A stretch of DNA of 64,000 nucleotides from JANXXV01 sp038230275 (GTDB lineage Bacteria; Acidobacteriota; Terriglobia; Bryobacterales; Bryobacteraceae): the NCBI GenBank assembly GCA_038230275.1, contig JBBRNO010000006.1, positions 38,999 through 102,998 on the forward strand. The letters run 5' to 3'. Shown piece by piece: positions 26,715-35,491 of the stretch (positions are counted from its first letter, which is position 1; each line of letters begins with the position of its first letter). The translations under genes and the position numbers were made by a program. Below the pieces are notes generated by a model that worked only from the letters and a program-made list of their open reading frames with translations, searched no databases and was not told where the DNA came from.

Positions 26715-28072
26715 ACGCAGCCGCAACTGGCGAAAAACCGAACCGTATCCGGCGGGTGCTTACCCTGCGCGATCTGCTGTTCTACGGCATCATCGTCATT
26801 CAGCCCACCGCTCCGCTTCCCTCGTTCGGTATTGTGGCAATGGTGGCTCATGGCCACGTCGCGGCCACCATTCTTATTGGGATGTTCGCCATGGTGCTTA
26901 CCGCCATCAGCTACGGGCGCATGGCGAATGCCTATCCCAGCGCGGGCTCCGCCTATACATATGTTGGAAAGGAACTCAATCCGCATCTGGGCTTTCTCAC
27001 CGGTTGGAGTATTGTCCTCGACTATCTGTTGAGCCCCACCATCGGCACCATCTGGTGCAGCAAAGCCGCCATGAACATTCTGCCCTTGCCCTATTGGACC
27101 TGGGTGATCTTCTTCTCCACGGTGTTCACCCTTGTCAATCTGCGAGGGATAAGGACCACCGCGCGAGCCAATTCGATTCTTACCATCGGAATGACCTCGG
27201 TGCTGGTTGCCTTTTTCATTACCGCGACCGGTTACATTGTCCGGCATTCCGGTTGGGGCGGCTTGCTCTCCATCCAACCCTTCTATGACCCGGCCACATT
27301 TTCCTGGCCGCTGGTTAGCACCGGAACTTCCATCGCCGTGCTTACCTATATGGGGTTCGACAGCATCAGCACGCTCTCAGAGGATGTGGAAAATCCACGT
27401 CGAAATATCCTGCTGGCAACGGTTCTGCTCTGCGTCATCACCGGAGTTCTGGGATGCCTTGAGGTCTACGCCGGTCAGCTCATCTGGCCGGACTACCAGA
27501 CGTTTCCCGATCCCGACACTGCGTTCGTCTCGGCTGCCGGCCGCGCCGGTGGCGACATTATGTTTCATCTGATGAACTTCACGCTGCTGGTGGCAACCAT
27601 GGGCTCCAGCCTGGGCGCCCAGGTGGGCGCAGTGCGGCTGCTCTATGCAATGGGCCGCGACAACGCCATCCCACGCGGCTTTTTCGGATACCTCGACCCG
27701 GTGCGTAACACCCCGCGGTACAACATCCTGCTTACCGGTGCGATTTGCGTGATCGGCGCCATGCTCATCAGCTACCAGGCTGGGGCGGAGCTGGTCAATT
27801 TCGGAGCCTTCGTCGCGTTCATGGGTGTAAACCTGGCGGCCATCGCGCGATACTACGTCCGCGGCGCTTCCAGGGGCCCGAAGAGCATCCTGCTGAACCT
27901 GCTTCCACCGCTGATGGGCGTGCTGGTGTGTGCGTATATCTGGTGGAGTCTGCGCACGCCGGCGAAGGTTGTGGGCTTCAGCTGGCTCTTTATCGGGTTG
28001 ACCTACTACGCCTGGCGAACCCGTTTCTTCCGAACCAAAATAGAGCTTGTTTCCGTGACTGCGGACGATTGA
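26711..28072 (+). CDS. APC-superfamily permease
   Basis: 453 residues, about 12 membrane helices, with the APC opening VLTLRDLLFYGIIVIQPTAP and the family patterns YPSAGSAYTYVGKELNP and YMGFDSISTLSEDVENPRRN. It is closest in look to amino-acid/polyamine permeases of the PuuP group. The GTG start overlaps the stop of mannosidase copy 2. In a glycan operon it could import an amino acid or amine released from a glycoconjugate. The 3' end overlaps the convergent LacI gene by 67 bases. Confidence 0.85.
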   Translation: MNAAATGEKPNRIRRVLTLRDLLFYGIIVIQPTAPLPSFGIVAMVAHGHVAATILIGMFAMVLTAISYGRMANAYPSAGSAYTYVGKELNPHLGFLTGWSIVLDYLLSPTIGTIWCSKAAMNILPLPYWTWVIFFSTVFTLVNLRGIRTTARANSILTIGMTSVLVAFFITATGYIVRHSGWGGLLSIQPFYDPATFSWPLVSTGTSIAVLTYMGFDSISTLSEDVENPRRNILLATVLLCVITGVLGCLEVYAGQLIWPDYQTFPDPDTAFVSAAGRAGGDIMFHLMNFTLLVATMGSSLGAQVGAVRLLYAMGRDNAIPRGFFGYLDPVRNTPRYNILLTGAICVIGAMLISYQAGAELVNFGAFVAFMGVNLAAIARYYVRGASRGPKSILLNLLPPLMGVLVCAYIWWSLRTPAKVVGFSWLFIGLTYYAWRTRFFRTKIELVSVTADD

Positions 28073-29079
28073 GCATCCGCGTCTTCGTCGCGATCCGCGC
28101 CTCCCGTCGAATGGCGAATCACCAACTCGGTATCCAGCAGAGACTCCGAGCCCGGCTTCTTCTCCCGCAACATTCCCTGCAGAACGTCGAAGGCGAGCTC
28201 GCCCAATTTCTCCCGCGGGATTCGCACCGTGCTTAGCGGCGGCTGCGTCAGCGCGGCAAATGGAATGTCGTCAGCGCCCACAATGGATACATCGTCCGGC
28301 ACGTGAATGCCGGCGCGGATCAGAGCGCGCAACGCGCCTATGGCCGTCAGGTCGTTGCTGCACAATATAGCAGTAGGGAAATTTCTGCTGGTTAACAGCA
28401 GTTGCACGGCCTTATCTCCTCCACCCACGTCATTCTGGCCTTCCAAAGTATGCGGTTCCAGGCCCGCCTCATTGAGCGCCGAAGTCACGGCCTGCCGGTA
28501 GGCGACGTGCGAGGGCCGGTTCTGCGGACCGGCGATCAAGGCGAAGCGGCGGTGTCCCAGGTTATAAAGATAATTGATCGCCTCGTTCGCGCCTTTGGCA
28601 TAGTTCAGCCGGACATTGCTGCGGATGGCGCCCACATCGCCCGAGTCAAGGAAGACGGAGGCCACGCCATTCCGCTCCAGCAGATCGGCCATGGACGCAT
28701 CTACCCGGGACGTCATCACCGCGACGCCTGGAGCCTTATTCTCGATCATTTTCCGGAACGAAGCTTCCGTCCGCAGCGGATCGTAGTTCGTCGTGGAGAG
28801 AAGCACATCATAGCCATGGCCAATCGCCGCCGATTCAAACGCCTTAATCAAACCCGGAAAGAACGGATTCTCGATGTCGGAAATGATCAGGCCGAGGAAA
28901 TCGCTGGAGCCGCGCGCCAGCCTCCGCGCATGGGCGTTGCCATGGTAGTGCAAGTCGCGCATCGCCTGCAGTACCTTCTCGCGCACCTCCGGCGATACAA
29001 ACCGGGTACCGTTGATCACATGGGAGACAGTGGATTCGGCTACGCCGCACCGTTCCGCAACGTCCTTCATCCGAGCCAA
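28006..29079 (-). CDS. LacI-family transcriptional regulator
   Basis: 357 residues. The N-terminal helix-turn-helix reads MKDVAERCGVAESTVSHVIN, then the hinge HARRLARG and a periplasmic-binding-protein-like sensor (LGLIISDIENPFF, AILCSNDLTAIGAL, SIVGADDIPFAALTQPPLST). Start TTG at 29079 gives M-A-R-M-K-D, the usual LacI-family N-terminus; ATG 29070 would drop three residues. A tail of about 25 residues after the sensor (DRDEDADAQ...) is encoded in the overlap with the permease. It closes the glycan locus and most likely binds the two CAAGCGCTTG palindromes ahead of the receptor gene. The effector is probably a sugar released by the enzymes. Confidence 0.9.
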   Translation of the reverse strand: MARMKDVAERCGVAESTVSHVINGTRFVSPEVREKVLQAMRDLHYHGNAHARRLARGSSDFLGLIISDIENPFFPGLIKAFESAAIGHGYDVLLSTTNYDPLRTEASFRKMIENKAPGVAVMTSRVDASMADLLERNGVASVFLDSGDVGAIRSNVRLNYAKGANEAINYLYNLGHRRFALIAGPQNRPSHVAYRQAVTSALNEAGLEPHTLEGQNDVGGGDKAVQLLLTSRNFPTAILCSNDLTAIGALRALIRAGIHVPDDVSIVGADDIPFAALTQPPLSTVRIPREKLGELAFDVLQGMLREKKPGSESLLDTELVIRHSTGGADRDEDADAQSSAVTETSSILVRKKRVRQA

Positions 29080-29116
29080 TGTCGCGTCGCCCCTCTGTCA
29101 GTCTACGTGGTCCCGC

Positions 29117-29146
29117 AGGCTCTGGCAAAGCAATCTCGCAGAGCCT
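29117..29146. promoter_or_regulatory. 8-base inverted repeat between the LacI and histidine-kinase genes
   Basis: AGGCTCTG (29117-29124) and CAGAGCCT (29139-29146) are perfect complements with a 14-base spacer, about 40 bases upstream of the LacI start. It could be an operator or an RNA hairpin; no T-tract follows on either strand. It does not resemble the CAAGCGCTTG sites. Confidence 0.4.
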
Positions 29147-29246
29147 CAGAAAGGGATTGACATCGCCAGCCTTGATTTCACCTCCGAAGCGAAAAATGAT
29201 TTCTCACAGAAACGCGCGGACGTGGGCAGATAATAAAGGAAGAACG

Positions 29247-30857
29247 ATGATTGATCCCGCGCCAACGCCTGCGATGGATACGCCAATCCCCGACTTGCCG
29301 GCCATGTTGGAGTCCCTGCCGGATGCCTACCTAATCGTGCTCGCCAACGATCCCGTGTTTACGGTCATCGCAGTAAATGCTGCGTTCGAGAAAATCGCCA
29401 AAACCGGCAAAGAGCGGATGCTTGGCCGTGGATTCTTCGAAGTGTTCCCGCAAGGCCCGAACAATATCCTAGCCGCCCTCCAACGCGTCATCGAGCATCC
29501 TGAACCGCAATCCCCGCCTGCTATAAATTTTGGACTCCCGGCATCGGAGGCGGGTGCGGAGGAACAGTCCTGGCGGCGGGTTCATACTCCAATTCTTTCG
29601 AGCTCGGGCGAAGTGACCCACATCGCCGTGCGTGCTTTTCCCCTGGATCTAAATCCGAGGGAGCGGGCTGACGCCGAAAGCCGGAAGGTCTCCGAAGCCA
29701 TCCAGCAACATTGGCGGCTGTTCGACACCGCTCTCGACAGTACGCCCGACTTTACCTATATTTTCGACCTGGAAGGCCGCTTTACCTATGTCAACCGGCC
29801 GCTTCTGGCACTCTGGGGCAAATCGCTCGAGGAAGCGCTAGGGAAGAATTTTTTCGAGCTCAACTATCCTCTCGAACTCGCCGCTCGATTGCAGCGACAG
29901 ATTCAACAGGTGATCACCACCGGGGCCCGACTCAGCGACGAGACCGCCTACACCGGCGTGGATGGGTCGGAAGGCTACTACGAATATATCTTTGTGCCAG
30001 TACTCGCCGGCGACGGAACCGTCGAGGCCGTGGCCGGCTCCACGCGCGATATCACTCGCCGCAATGCCGCGGAAGCCGAACGGGAACGTCTGATGGCGAA
30101 GCTCGCCGAAAATAATCGCGACCTGGTTCGAGCCAACGAAGCCCTCATCCGCGCCAATCGCGAACTGGAAGAATTTGCATACGTCTCCAGCCACGATCTG
30201 CAAGAACCCCTCCGTACTATCAATATCTATACTCAGTTGCTGCTCAAGAAACACGTTTCCGCCGGCCAGCCGGAGGCACGGCAATACGCCGAGTTTGTCA
30301 ATAACGGTGTGCATCGCATGGAAGCGCTGATTCACGATGTACTATCTTATTCGCAAGCCATTCATTCCCAGAGCTCTCCGGGTGAGACGGTGAATCTAGC
30401 GGCCGCGCTCTGCCAAGCACTAAGCGCGTTGCAACCATTGATTGCCGATTCCCACGCCAATATTACCGCCGGCGACCTACCGGTAGTTGCCGGAGACGAG
30501 GAGCAGCTAGCCAAAGTATTTGAGAACCTGATATCCAATGCCCTGAAGTACCGGAACGCTACCGAAGCACCCGTCATCCGCATTGCCGCAACGCATGCCG
30601 GCAACGAATGGGTGATTGAGGTGAACGACAACGGCATCGGATTCGAGCCGCAGTATGCCCGCGATATCTTTGGATTGTTCAAGCGGCTTCACCGCGGAGC
30701 CTACCCCGGCACCGGCCTCGGCCTGGCCATCTGCCGCAGGATAGTTGAACGCTACGGCGGCCGTATCTGGGCGCAGAGCGAGTTGGGCCGGGGCGCAACA
30801 TTCTACTTTGCCTTACCGGAAGTTGCCGCTTCCACCAGCCTGGGGCCGCCGCAATAA
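29247..30857 (+). CDS. PAS-domain sensor histidine kinase
   Basis: 536 residues, no membrane helix. PAS domain 1 at about 18-135, PAS domain 2 at about 155-272 ending in the PAC-like GSTRDITRR, a coiled coil (ERERLMAKLAENNRDLVRAN), the phosphoacceptor helix with H316 in SSHDLQEPLR, and an HATPase domain with N box ENLISNALKY, G1 DNGIGF and G2 GTGLGLAI. The HDLQEPLR type is the one of phytochrome-like soluble kinases. No response regulator is adjacent. The ATG at 29247 has AAAGGAAG upstream; an in-frame TTG or other start near 29079 would add 56 residues of low-quality sequence. Confidence 0.87.
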   Translation: MIDPAPTPAMDTPIPDLPAMLESLPDAYLIVLANDPVFTVIAVNAAFEKIAKTGKERMLGRGFFEVFPQGPNNILAALQRVIEHPEPQSPPAINFGLPASEAGAEEQSWRRVHTPILSSSGEVTHIAVRAFPLDLNPRERADAESRKVSEAIQQHWRLFDTALDSTPDFTYIFDLEGRFTYVNRPLLALWGKSLEEALGKNFFELNYPLELAARLQRQIQQVITTGARLSDETAYTGVDGSEGYYEYIFVPVLAGDGTVEAVAGSTRDITRRNAAEAERERLMAKLAENNRDLVRANEALIRANRELEEFAYVSSHDLQEPLRTINIYTQLLLKKHVSAGQPEARQYAEFVNNGVHRMEALIHDVLSYSQAIHSQSSPGETVNLAAALCQALSALQPLIADSHANITAGDLPVVAGDEEQLAKVFENLISNALKYRNATEAPVIRIAATHAGNEWVIEVNDNGIGFEPQYARDIFGLFKRLHRGAYPGTGLGLAICRRIVERYGGRIWAQSELGRGATFYFALPEVAASTSLGPPQ

Positions 30858-30862
30858 GAACA

Positions 30863-32014
30863 ATGCGCCGGGTCCTCCTTACCGCTCTGCTCGCCTTCGC
30901 CGCCACCGCGCCGGCGCAGATTATCGTCCGCGCCTCTCGCTTTCCGCCGGCTCTGAAACAAGTCCTGGAACACCCCGAGCTGGCGCAAACGCTGAAGTGC
31001 GACGTGACCCCCATCAAACCCGCGCTGAACTTCAGCTTCCGCTTCCAGGCCGGCTACATCGCCAGTGTCCCGTTAAAGCAATACGGCGGCCCCGGACACT
31101 CGATCGTTTTGTTGACGAAAATAACTCCGGACTTGCCGGACTCGCGGCCCGTTTATCTGGTAACCAGTGCCGCCCTGCCGAACCTTCCCAAAACGAACCA
31201 ACTGGGAGAAATCGGAGGCGGCTATCTGCTGGGCGAAGGCCGCTACAACGTCGAGTGGCTGCTCTTCGACGATTCTAAAAGAGTCTGTCAAAAGCACTGG
31301 ACCATCAACGTCGCGCTGACCGCCGGAGAACGCAAAGTGAAGACGGTGATGCCGCCCGGCACAATTGGCGAACTATCCCTCCGCGGCTCAGCCGGCGCCA
31401 GGCCCGCCAAAGACGACGTCCACCCAATCCGCCTTACTATTTTCCTGCACGCCGCGCCGTTGTTTCCGCGCCGCACCAGGCTGCGGCCCGGCGACGCATT
31501 GGTGCTGCTAAGCGGACTATCGTCGCTGCTGGAGCGCGTGCCATCCACCTCTGTGCGGCTGGTGGTTTTCAATATGGATCAGCAGAAGATTCTCTTCCGC
31601 CAGAGTAATTTCACCCTGGATTCTCTGGACCAGGTGGCCCAATCCATTAACGGGATCGAATTGGGATTGGTGGATTACCAGATCCTCAAGAACCGGCGCT
31701 CGTCCGCGGACTTTCTTGCCGGCCTCATCAATAAGGAACTCGCCGAGCCGGACCAATCGGAAATTGCGCTCTTCCTGGGGCCAGCCTCCCGTTATACGGA
31801 CAAAGTGACCCAGGCAAGCCTGGAAGAGAAATCTGCGGCTCCCTTCTTTTTCCACTTCAAATTTCAGCCTCCCTTACGCCGCGGCGGGGACAGTTTCCCG
31901 GACACCATCAGCCAGACGATGGGAAAGCTGAAGGGCAAGACAATCGTTGTTTACACTCCGGGCGACTTTGCAAAGGCAATCGACCAAATGGAGCGCCGCT
32001 CTGGCACTCCGTAA
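30863..32014 (+). CDS. Secreted protein of unknown function
   Basis: 383 residues with a signal peptide (VLLTALLAFAATAPAQ). The N-terminal half is beta-rich (FSFRFQAGYIASVPL, VYLVTSAALPN). The C-terminal half has alternating hydrophobic strands (VRLVVFNMDQQKILF, SEIALFLGPASRY, GKTIVVYTPGDF) that recall the VWFA-like region of acidobacterial secreted proteins, but I cannot confirm a MIDAS motif. It follows the histidine kinase by 5 bases and could be co-transcribed with it. No function assigned. Confidence 0.75.
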   Translation: MRRVLLTALLAFAATAPAQIIVRASRFPPALKQVLEHPELAQTLKCDVTPIKPALNFSFRFQAGYIASVPLKQYGGPGHSIVLLTKITPDLPDSRPVYLVTSAALPNLPKTNQLGEIGGGYLLGEGRYNVEWLLFDDSKRVCQKHWTINVALTAGERKVKTVMPPGTIGELSLRGSAGARPAKDDVHPIRLTIFLHAAPLFPRRTRLRPGDALVLLSGLSSLLERVPSTSVRLVVFNMDQQKILFRQSNFTLDSLDQVAQSINGIELGLVDYQILKNRRSSADFLAGLINKELAEPDQSEIALFLGPASRYTDKVTQASLEEKSAAPFFFHFKFQPPLRRGGDSFPDTISQTMGKLKGKTIVVYTPGDFAKAIDQMERRSGTP

Positions 32015-32085
32015 GTAATTGGGAACGGCCGGATCGGCACGTGGCCCCTCAGCTGCGCTACTATTTTGAACGGAAGGAACTCTGC

Positions 32086-33669
32086 ATGAAATCATTTCTA
32101 CTGGTAATCACTCTCAGCATCCCGGCCATGCTACAAGCTAGCGGCGCCAGTTGCGAAAGCCTTGCCGCCATCGCGGTGCCAAACATTAGCATCACCATCG
32201 CCGAAGCGAGGCCCGCTGGAGAATTCATGCCACCCGGCCCCACGCCTCCCGGTGCCAAGCCACTCACCAGACTCCCCGCCATCTGCCGTGTGGCAGGGTC
32301 CATCAAGCCTTCCTCCGATTCCGATATCCAATTCGAAGTCTGGCTCCCCACTTCCGGTTGGAACGGCAAATTCCAGGGTATCGGCAACGGCGGGTATGCG
32401 GGCGTTATCAGTTTCGCGGGCCTGGCGGACGCTGTTCGCAACGGTTACGCGACGGCATCCACCGATACCGGTCATCAGGACAACGGCACCTCTGCCGCGT
32501 GGGCTCTCAACCATCCCGAAAAGATCGTCGATTTCGGACACCGCGCCATTCACGAAACAGCGGTAGGCGCCAAGGCCGTGATCCGCGCTTTCTATGGCGA
32601 AGGCCCGAAGCGGTCCTACTTTAACTCCTGCTCCAACGGCGGACGCCAAGCCCTCATGGAGGCCCAGCGCTATCCCGCCGATTACGACGGCATCATCGCC
32701 GGCGCACCAGCTAACTACTGGACGCACCTTCTTTCAACCGCCGCCTACGGCGTTCGCGCCACCCTCACTGAACCCGCCAGCTACATTCCGGCGGCCAAAC
32801 TTCCCGCCATCCAAGCGGCTGTTCTAGCCCAGTGCGATGCCGCGGATAGCGTCAAAGACGGCGTCATCGAAAACCCGCTCACTTGCCGCTTCGATCCTAC
32901 CCCGCTCCAATGCAAAGGCAGCGAATCGGATTCCTGCCTCACCGTCGCGCAACTCACTGCCCTCAAAGCCATCTATGGTGGGCTCAAAACTAACAATGGC
33001 CGCCAGATCTTCCCCGGGCTCTCACCCGGAGGCGAAGCGGAACAAGGCGGATGGGCTCCCTGGATCACCGGCGACGCACCGGAAAAGAGTCTGATGTACG
33101 CGTTCAGTACACAGTTCTTCCGAAACATGGTTTACAGCAATCCCGATTGGCACTTCCAGACGTTTGATCCCGATCGCGATGTGAAGGCCGCCGACGATCG
33201 TATGGCCCGCCATCTGAACGCCACCAATCCGGATCTCTCTGCATTTCACAAGCGCGGCGGCAAATTAATCATGTACCACGGTTGGGCTGACGCCGCCATT
33301 CCCGCCGTCAACGCCATTAATTACTTTGACAGCGTGGTCTCCAAAATGGGTGCCGGCACCTCCAGCTCTTTCCTGCGCCTCTACATGGTGCCCGGCATGG
33401 AACACTGCGGCGGCGGTGTCGGACCCAATGCATTTGGCCAAGGCGTGACGCCGGATGGCGACCGCTTCCACAGCATAGACGCCGCGCTGGAAGCCTGGGT
33501 AGAGCAGGGCACCGCGCCCGATCAACTGATCGCCACGAAATACAAGACTGGCGCGGATCAGAAGAGCGGCGCCTTGCGCACCCACCCCCTTTGCGCCTGG
33601 CCGCAGACGGCGAAATACAAGGGCACGGGCAGCACCGGGGACGCCGCCAATTTTGTGTGTGCGAAGTGA
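32086..33669 (+). CDS. Tannase/feruloyl esterase family protein
   Basis: 527 residues with a signal peptide (about 1-19). Family marks: GNGGYAGVISF, STDTGHQ, the nucleophile elbow NSCSNGGRQ (C182-S183, the cysteine next to the catalytic serine as in tannases and AoFaeB), the acid in YHGWADAAIP and the terminal MEHCGGG, whose cysteine is expected to pair with C182. Secreted enzymes of this family split gallate or ferulate esters of plant phenolics. The ATG at 32086 follows GGAAGGAA; an in-frame GTG at 32041 would precede the signal peptide. The next gene ends 2 bases away on the other strand. Confidence 0.9.
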   Translation: MKSFLLVITLSIPAMLQASGASCESLAAIAVPNISITIAEARPAGEFMPPGPTPPGAKPLTRLPAICRVAGSIKPSSDSDIQFEVWLPTSGWNGKFQGIGNGGYAGVISFAGLADAVRNGYATASTDTGHQDNGTSAAWALNHPEKIVDFGHRAIHETAVGAKAVIRAFYGEGPKRSYFNSCSNGGRQALMEAQRYPADYDGIIAGAPANYWTHLLSTAAYGVRATLTEPASYIPAAKLPAIQAAVLAQCDAADSVKDGVIENPLTCRFDPTPLQCKGSESDSCLTVAQLTALKAIYGGLKTNNGRQIFPGLSPGGEAEQGGWAPWITGDAPEKSLMYAFSTQFFRNMVYSNPDWHFQTFDPDRDVKAADDRMARHLNATNPDLSAFHKRGGKLIMYHGWADAAIPAVNAINYFDSVVSKMGAGTSSSFLRLYMVPGMEHCGGGVGPNAFGQGVTPDGDRFHSIDAALEAWVEQGTAPDQLIATKYKTGADQKSGALRTHPLCAWPQTAKYKGTGSTGDAANFVCAK

Positions 33670-33671
33670 GA

Positions 33672-35387
33672 CTACGATCGTCTCAATAGGCCCAAGCCTT
33701 CCCCTTCCGGATCGTTCTTGACGCTGCACTGATTGTCAATGATCATGGTGGCGCGCTTTGCCGCCGTGTATGCCGGCCATTCGGGAAGCCCATCGTGTCC
33801 CGGCTTGCCTTCGCGCTCGAACGTGGCCCATGCCCTTCCCACTCTCGACGAGAGTGCCAGAGCATCCGGACCGCCCCCGGAGTAGCGCGGACAAAGGTCG
33901 GCGTTGTCGAAAGCAAAGGCGATGTCGCTGCTATGAAACGTTCCCGGCCTGCCATCCAGCACCGGTGTTCGCCACGCATAGATATACTCGTACACCGCTC
34001 CCTGTGCGGCCTGGCGCTCCCCTTGCAACGCGGCATTTTGACGCATGCCTGCGGTGGCAATGGCCGCCCATAGCCCAAACGCGGACTCCTTTGGATAGTC
34101 GCGGCGGTAGGCAGCGATTACGCCGTCAGCCTTGCCGGGGTAACGCTCGGTGACGCGCTTCTTCAGTTCTTCGTCATTGAAGGTGTCTAACAGCGGGTTG
34201 TCCACGCCATTCACCATTTCGTTGAGGCACGTTCCAATCAGCATCGGCACATGGGCAGAAACTGCGGGAGCAGCCGGATCGAACGGATGAGCGGGAATAA
34301 TCTTGCCGTCAAGGATTGGGCCCCAACCCATGCTTTGAGGACCGGGCGCACCTACTCCCGCCAGCCGCCGTACCGCTGCCAGTTGCGCCGTCACCAGCGC
34401 AGCGGCAGGTACGGTGTGGATTTTTTCCAGTTGCGATTTGGAAAGGTTCAGCTCTTCCAGCACCGCTGCCGCGAGTTTGGCCGAATTCTCCACCGACCCC
34501 GACCGCAGCGTGGAACCGCTCTGCACGCCTACCCGGTGGAACAGGCCTTTCGCCTGCGGCATCACCATCAGCGTGGAAACTTTCCCTCCTCCACCCGACT
34601 GCCCGAAGATCAGCACATTGCCGGGATCACCGCCGAAATTGGCAATATTGTCGCGCACCCATTCCAGCACCGCGACGTTGTCAAGCATGCCAACGTTGCC
34701 CGAAGCCGCATACCGTTCACCGCCCACTTCAGCCAAATTGAGAAAGCCGAAGACGTTCAACCGGTGGTTGTGCGTCACCACCACCACGTCATGATTACGC
34801 GCCAGATTCTCCCCGTCATAGCTGAGAAGATCGTTTCCACTCCCGCCGGAATACCCTCCGCCATGCATAAATACCATCACTGGCCGCTTCCGGCTCGACA
34901 CACTGCTGGCCGGACTCCAGACGTTCAAGCGAAGGCAATCCTCGCCTCGCTGCCAACCGCCCGTGCGGTAAAGCAGGAAGTTGTCCTCGTCGCCCCGGGT
35001 GGAATTGTCGCCGTTCTCAGAGATGTTCAGGCCGCTGGGGCACCCTGGCCCATACGTCAGGCAACTGCGCACCCCGGCCCAAGGCTTCGGTTTCAGCGGA
35101 GGCATAAACCGGTTGGCGCCCCCGGCCGGAGCACCGTAGGGAATGCCGCGAAACACCAAAACATTCCGGTTGACGTAGCCCCGCACCTTCCCCGAGTTCG
35201 TCTCAACGATTCCCTTGGAATAGGAAGCCACCACCGGGCTGGCCGCCGCGGACTTCACCGGAGTGGTCTTGCTGGCTGGCGCGGCGGCCGCCAAGCTTGC
35301 GGCACCCATGCTGACGGCGCCGCGGATCATTGTCCGCCGGGCGAAACCCTTGGCCGTCCGCTGACTATCCAATCCTTTGCTGTTCAT
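33672..35387 (-). CDS. Tat-exported type-B carboxylesterase
   Basis: 571 residues of the carboxylesterase/cholinesterase alpha/beta-hydrolase family: GIPYGAPAGGANRFMPP near the N-terminus, EDCLRLNVWSP, oxyanion hole MHGGGYSGG, and nucleophile S264 in FGQSGGGG (usual consensus GESAGG, so Q replaces E and G replaces A). The leader holds RR (ARRTMIRGAVSMGAAS), suggesting Tat export. The ATG at 35387 has AGGAG 7 bases upstream; a start at 35426 is less likely. It faces the tannase convergently with a 2-base gap; both enzymes attack esters. Confidence 0.87.
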   Translation of the reverse strand: MNSKGLDSQRTAKGFARRTMIRGAVSMGAASLAAAAPASKTTPVKSAAASPVVASYSKGIVETNSGKVRGYVNRNVLVFRGIPYGAPAGGANRFMPPLKPKPWAGVRSCLTYGPGCPSGLNISENGDNSTRGDEDNFLLYRTGGWQRGEDCLRLNVWSPASSVSSRKRPVMVFMHGGGYSGGSGNDLLSYDGENLARNHDVVVVTHNHRLNVFGFLNLAEVGGERYAASGNVGMLDNVAVLEWVRDNIANFGGDPGNVLIFGQSGGGGKVSTLMVMPQAKGLFHRVGVQSGSTLRSGSVENSAKLAAAVLEELNLSKSQLEKIHTVPAAALVTAQLAAVRRLAGVGAPGPQSMGWGPILDGKIIPAHPFDPAAPAVSAHVPMLIGTCLNEMVNGVDNPLLDTFNDEELKKRVTERYPGKADGVIAAYRRDYPKESAFGLWAAIATAGMRQNAALQGERQAAQGAVYEYIYAWRTPVLDGRPGTFHSSDIAFAFDNADLCPRYSGGGPDALALSSRVGRAWATFEREGKPGHDGLPEWPAYTAAKRATMIIDNQCSVKNDPEGEGLGLLRRS

Positions 35388-35491
35388 GTCTCCACTCCTG
35401 CACGTCAAACTATCACAGCGAAACACGGAGTGGGTGGCGTTTCAGGATCTTTAGTGTGTCCGTCAAGCTAAGATAAACACTAATTCAATTC

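Noticed and set aside
34251..35471. A 406-codon open frame on the plus strand
   Set aside because: It is antisense to the carboxylesterase gene, whose protein has a complete catalytic pattern; the antisense translation is rich in His, Arg and Pro with no domain.
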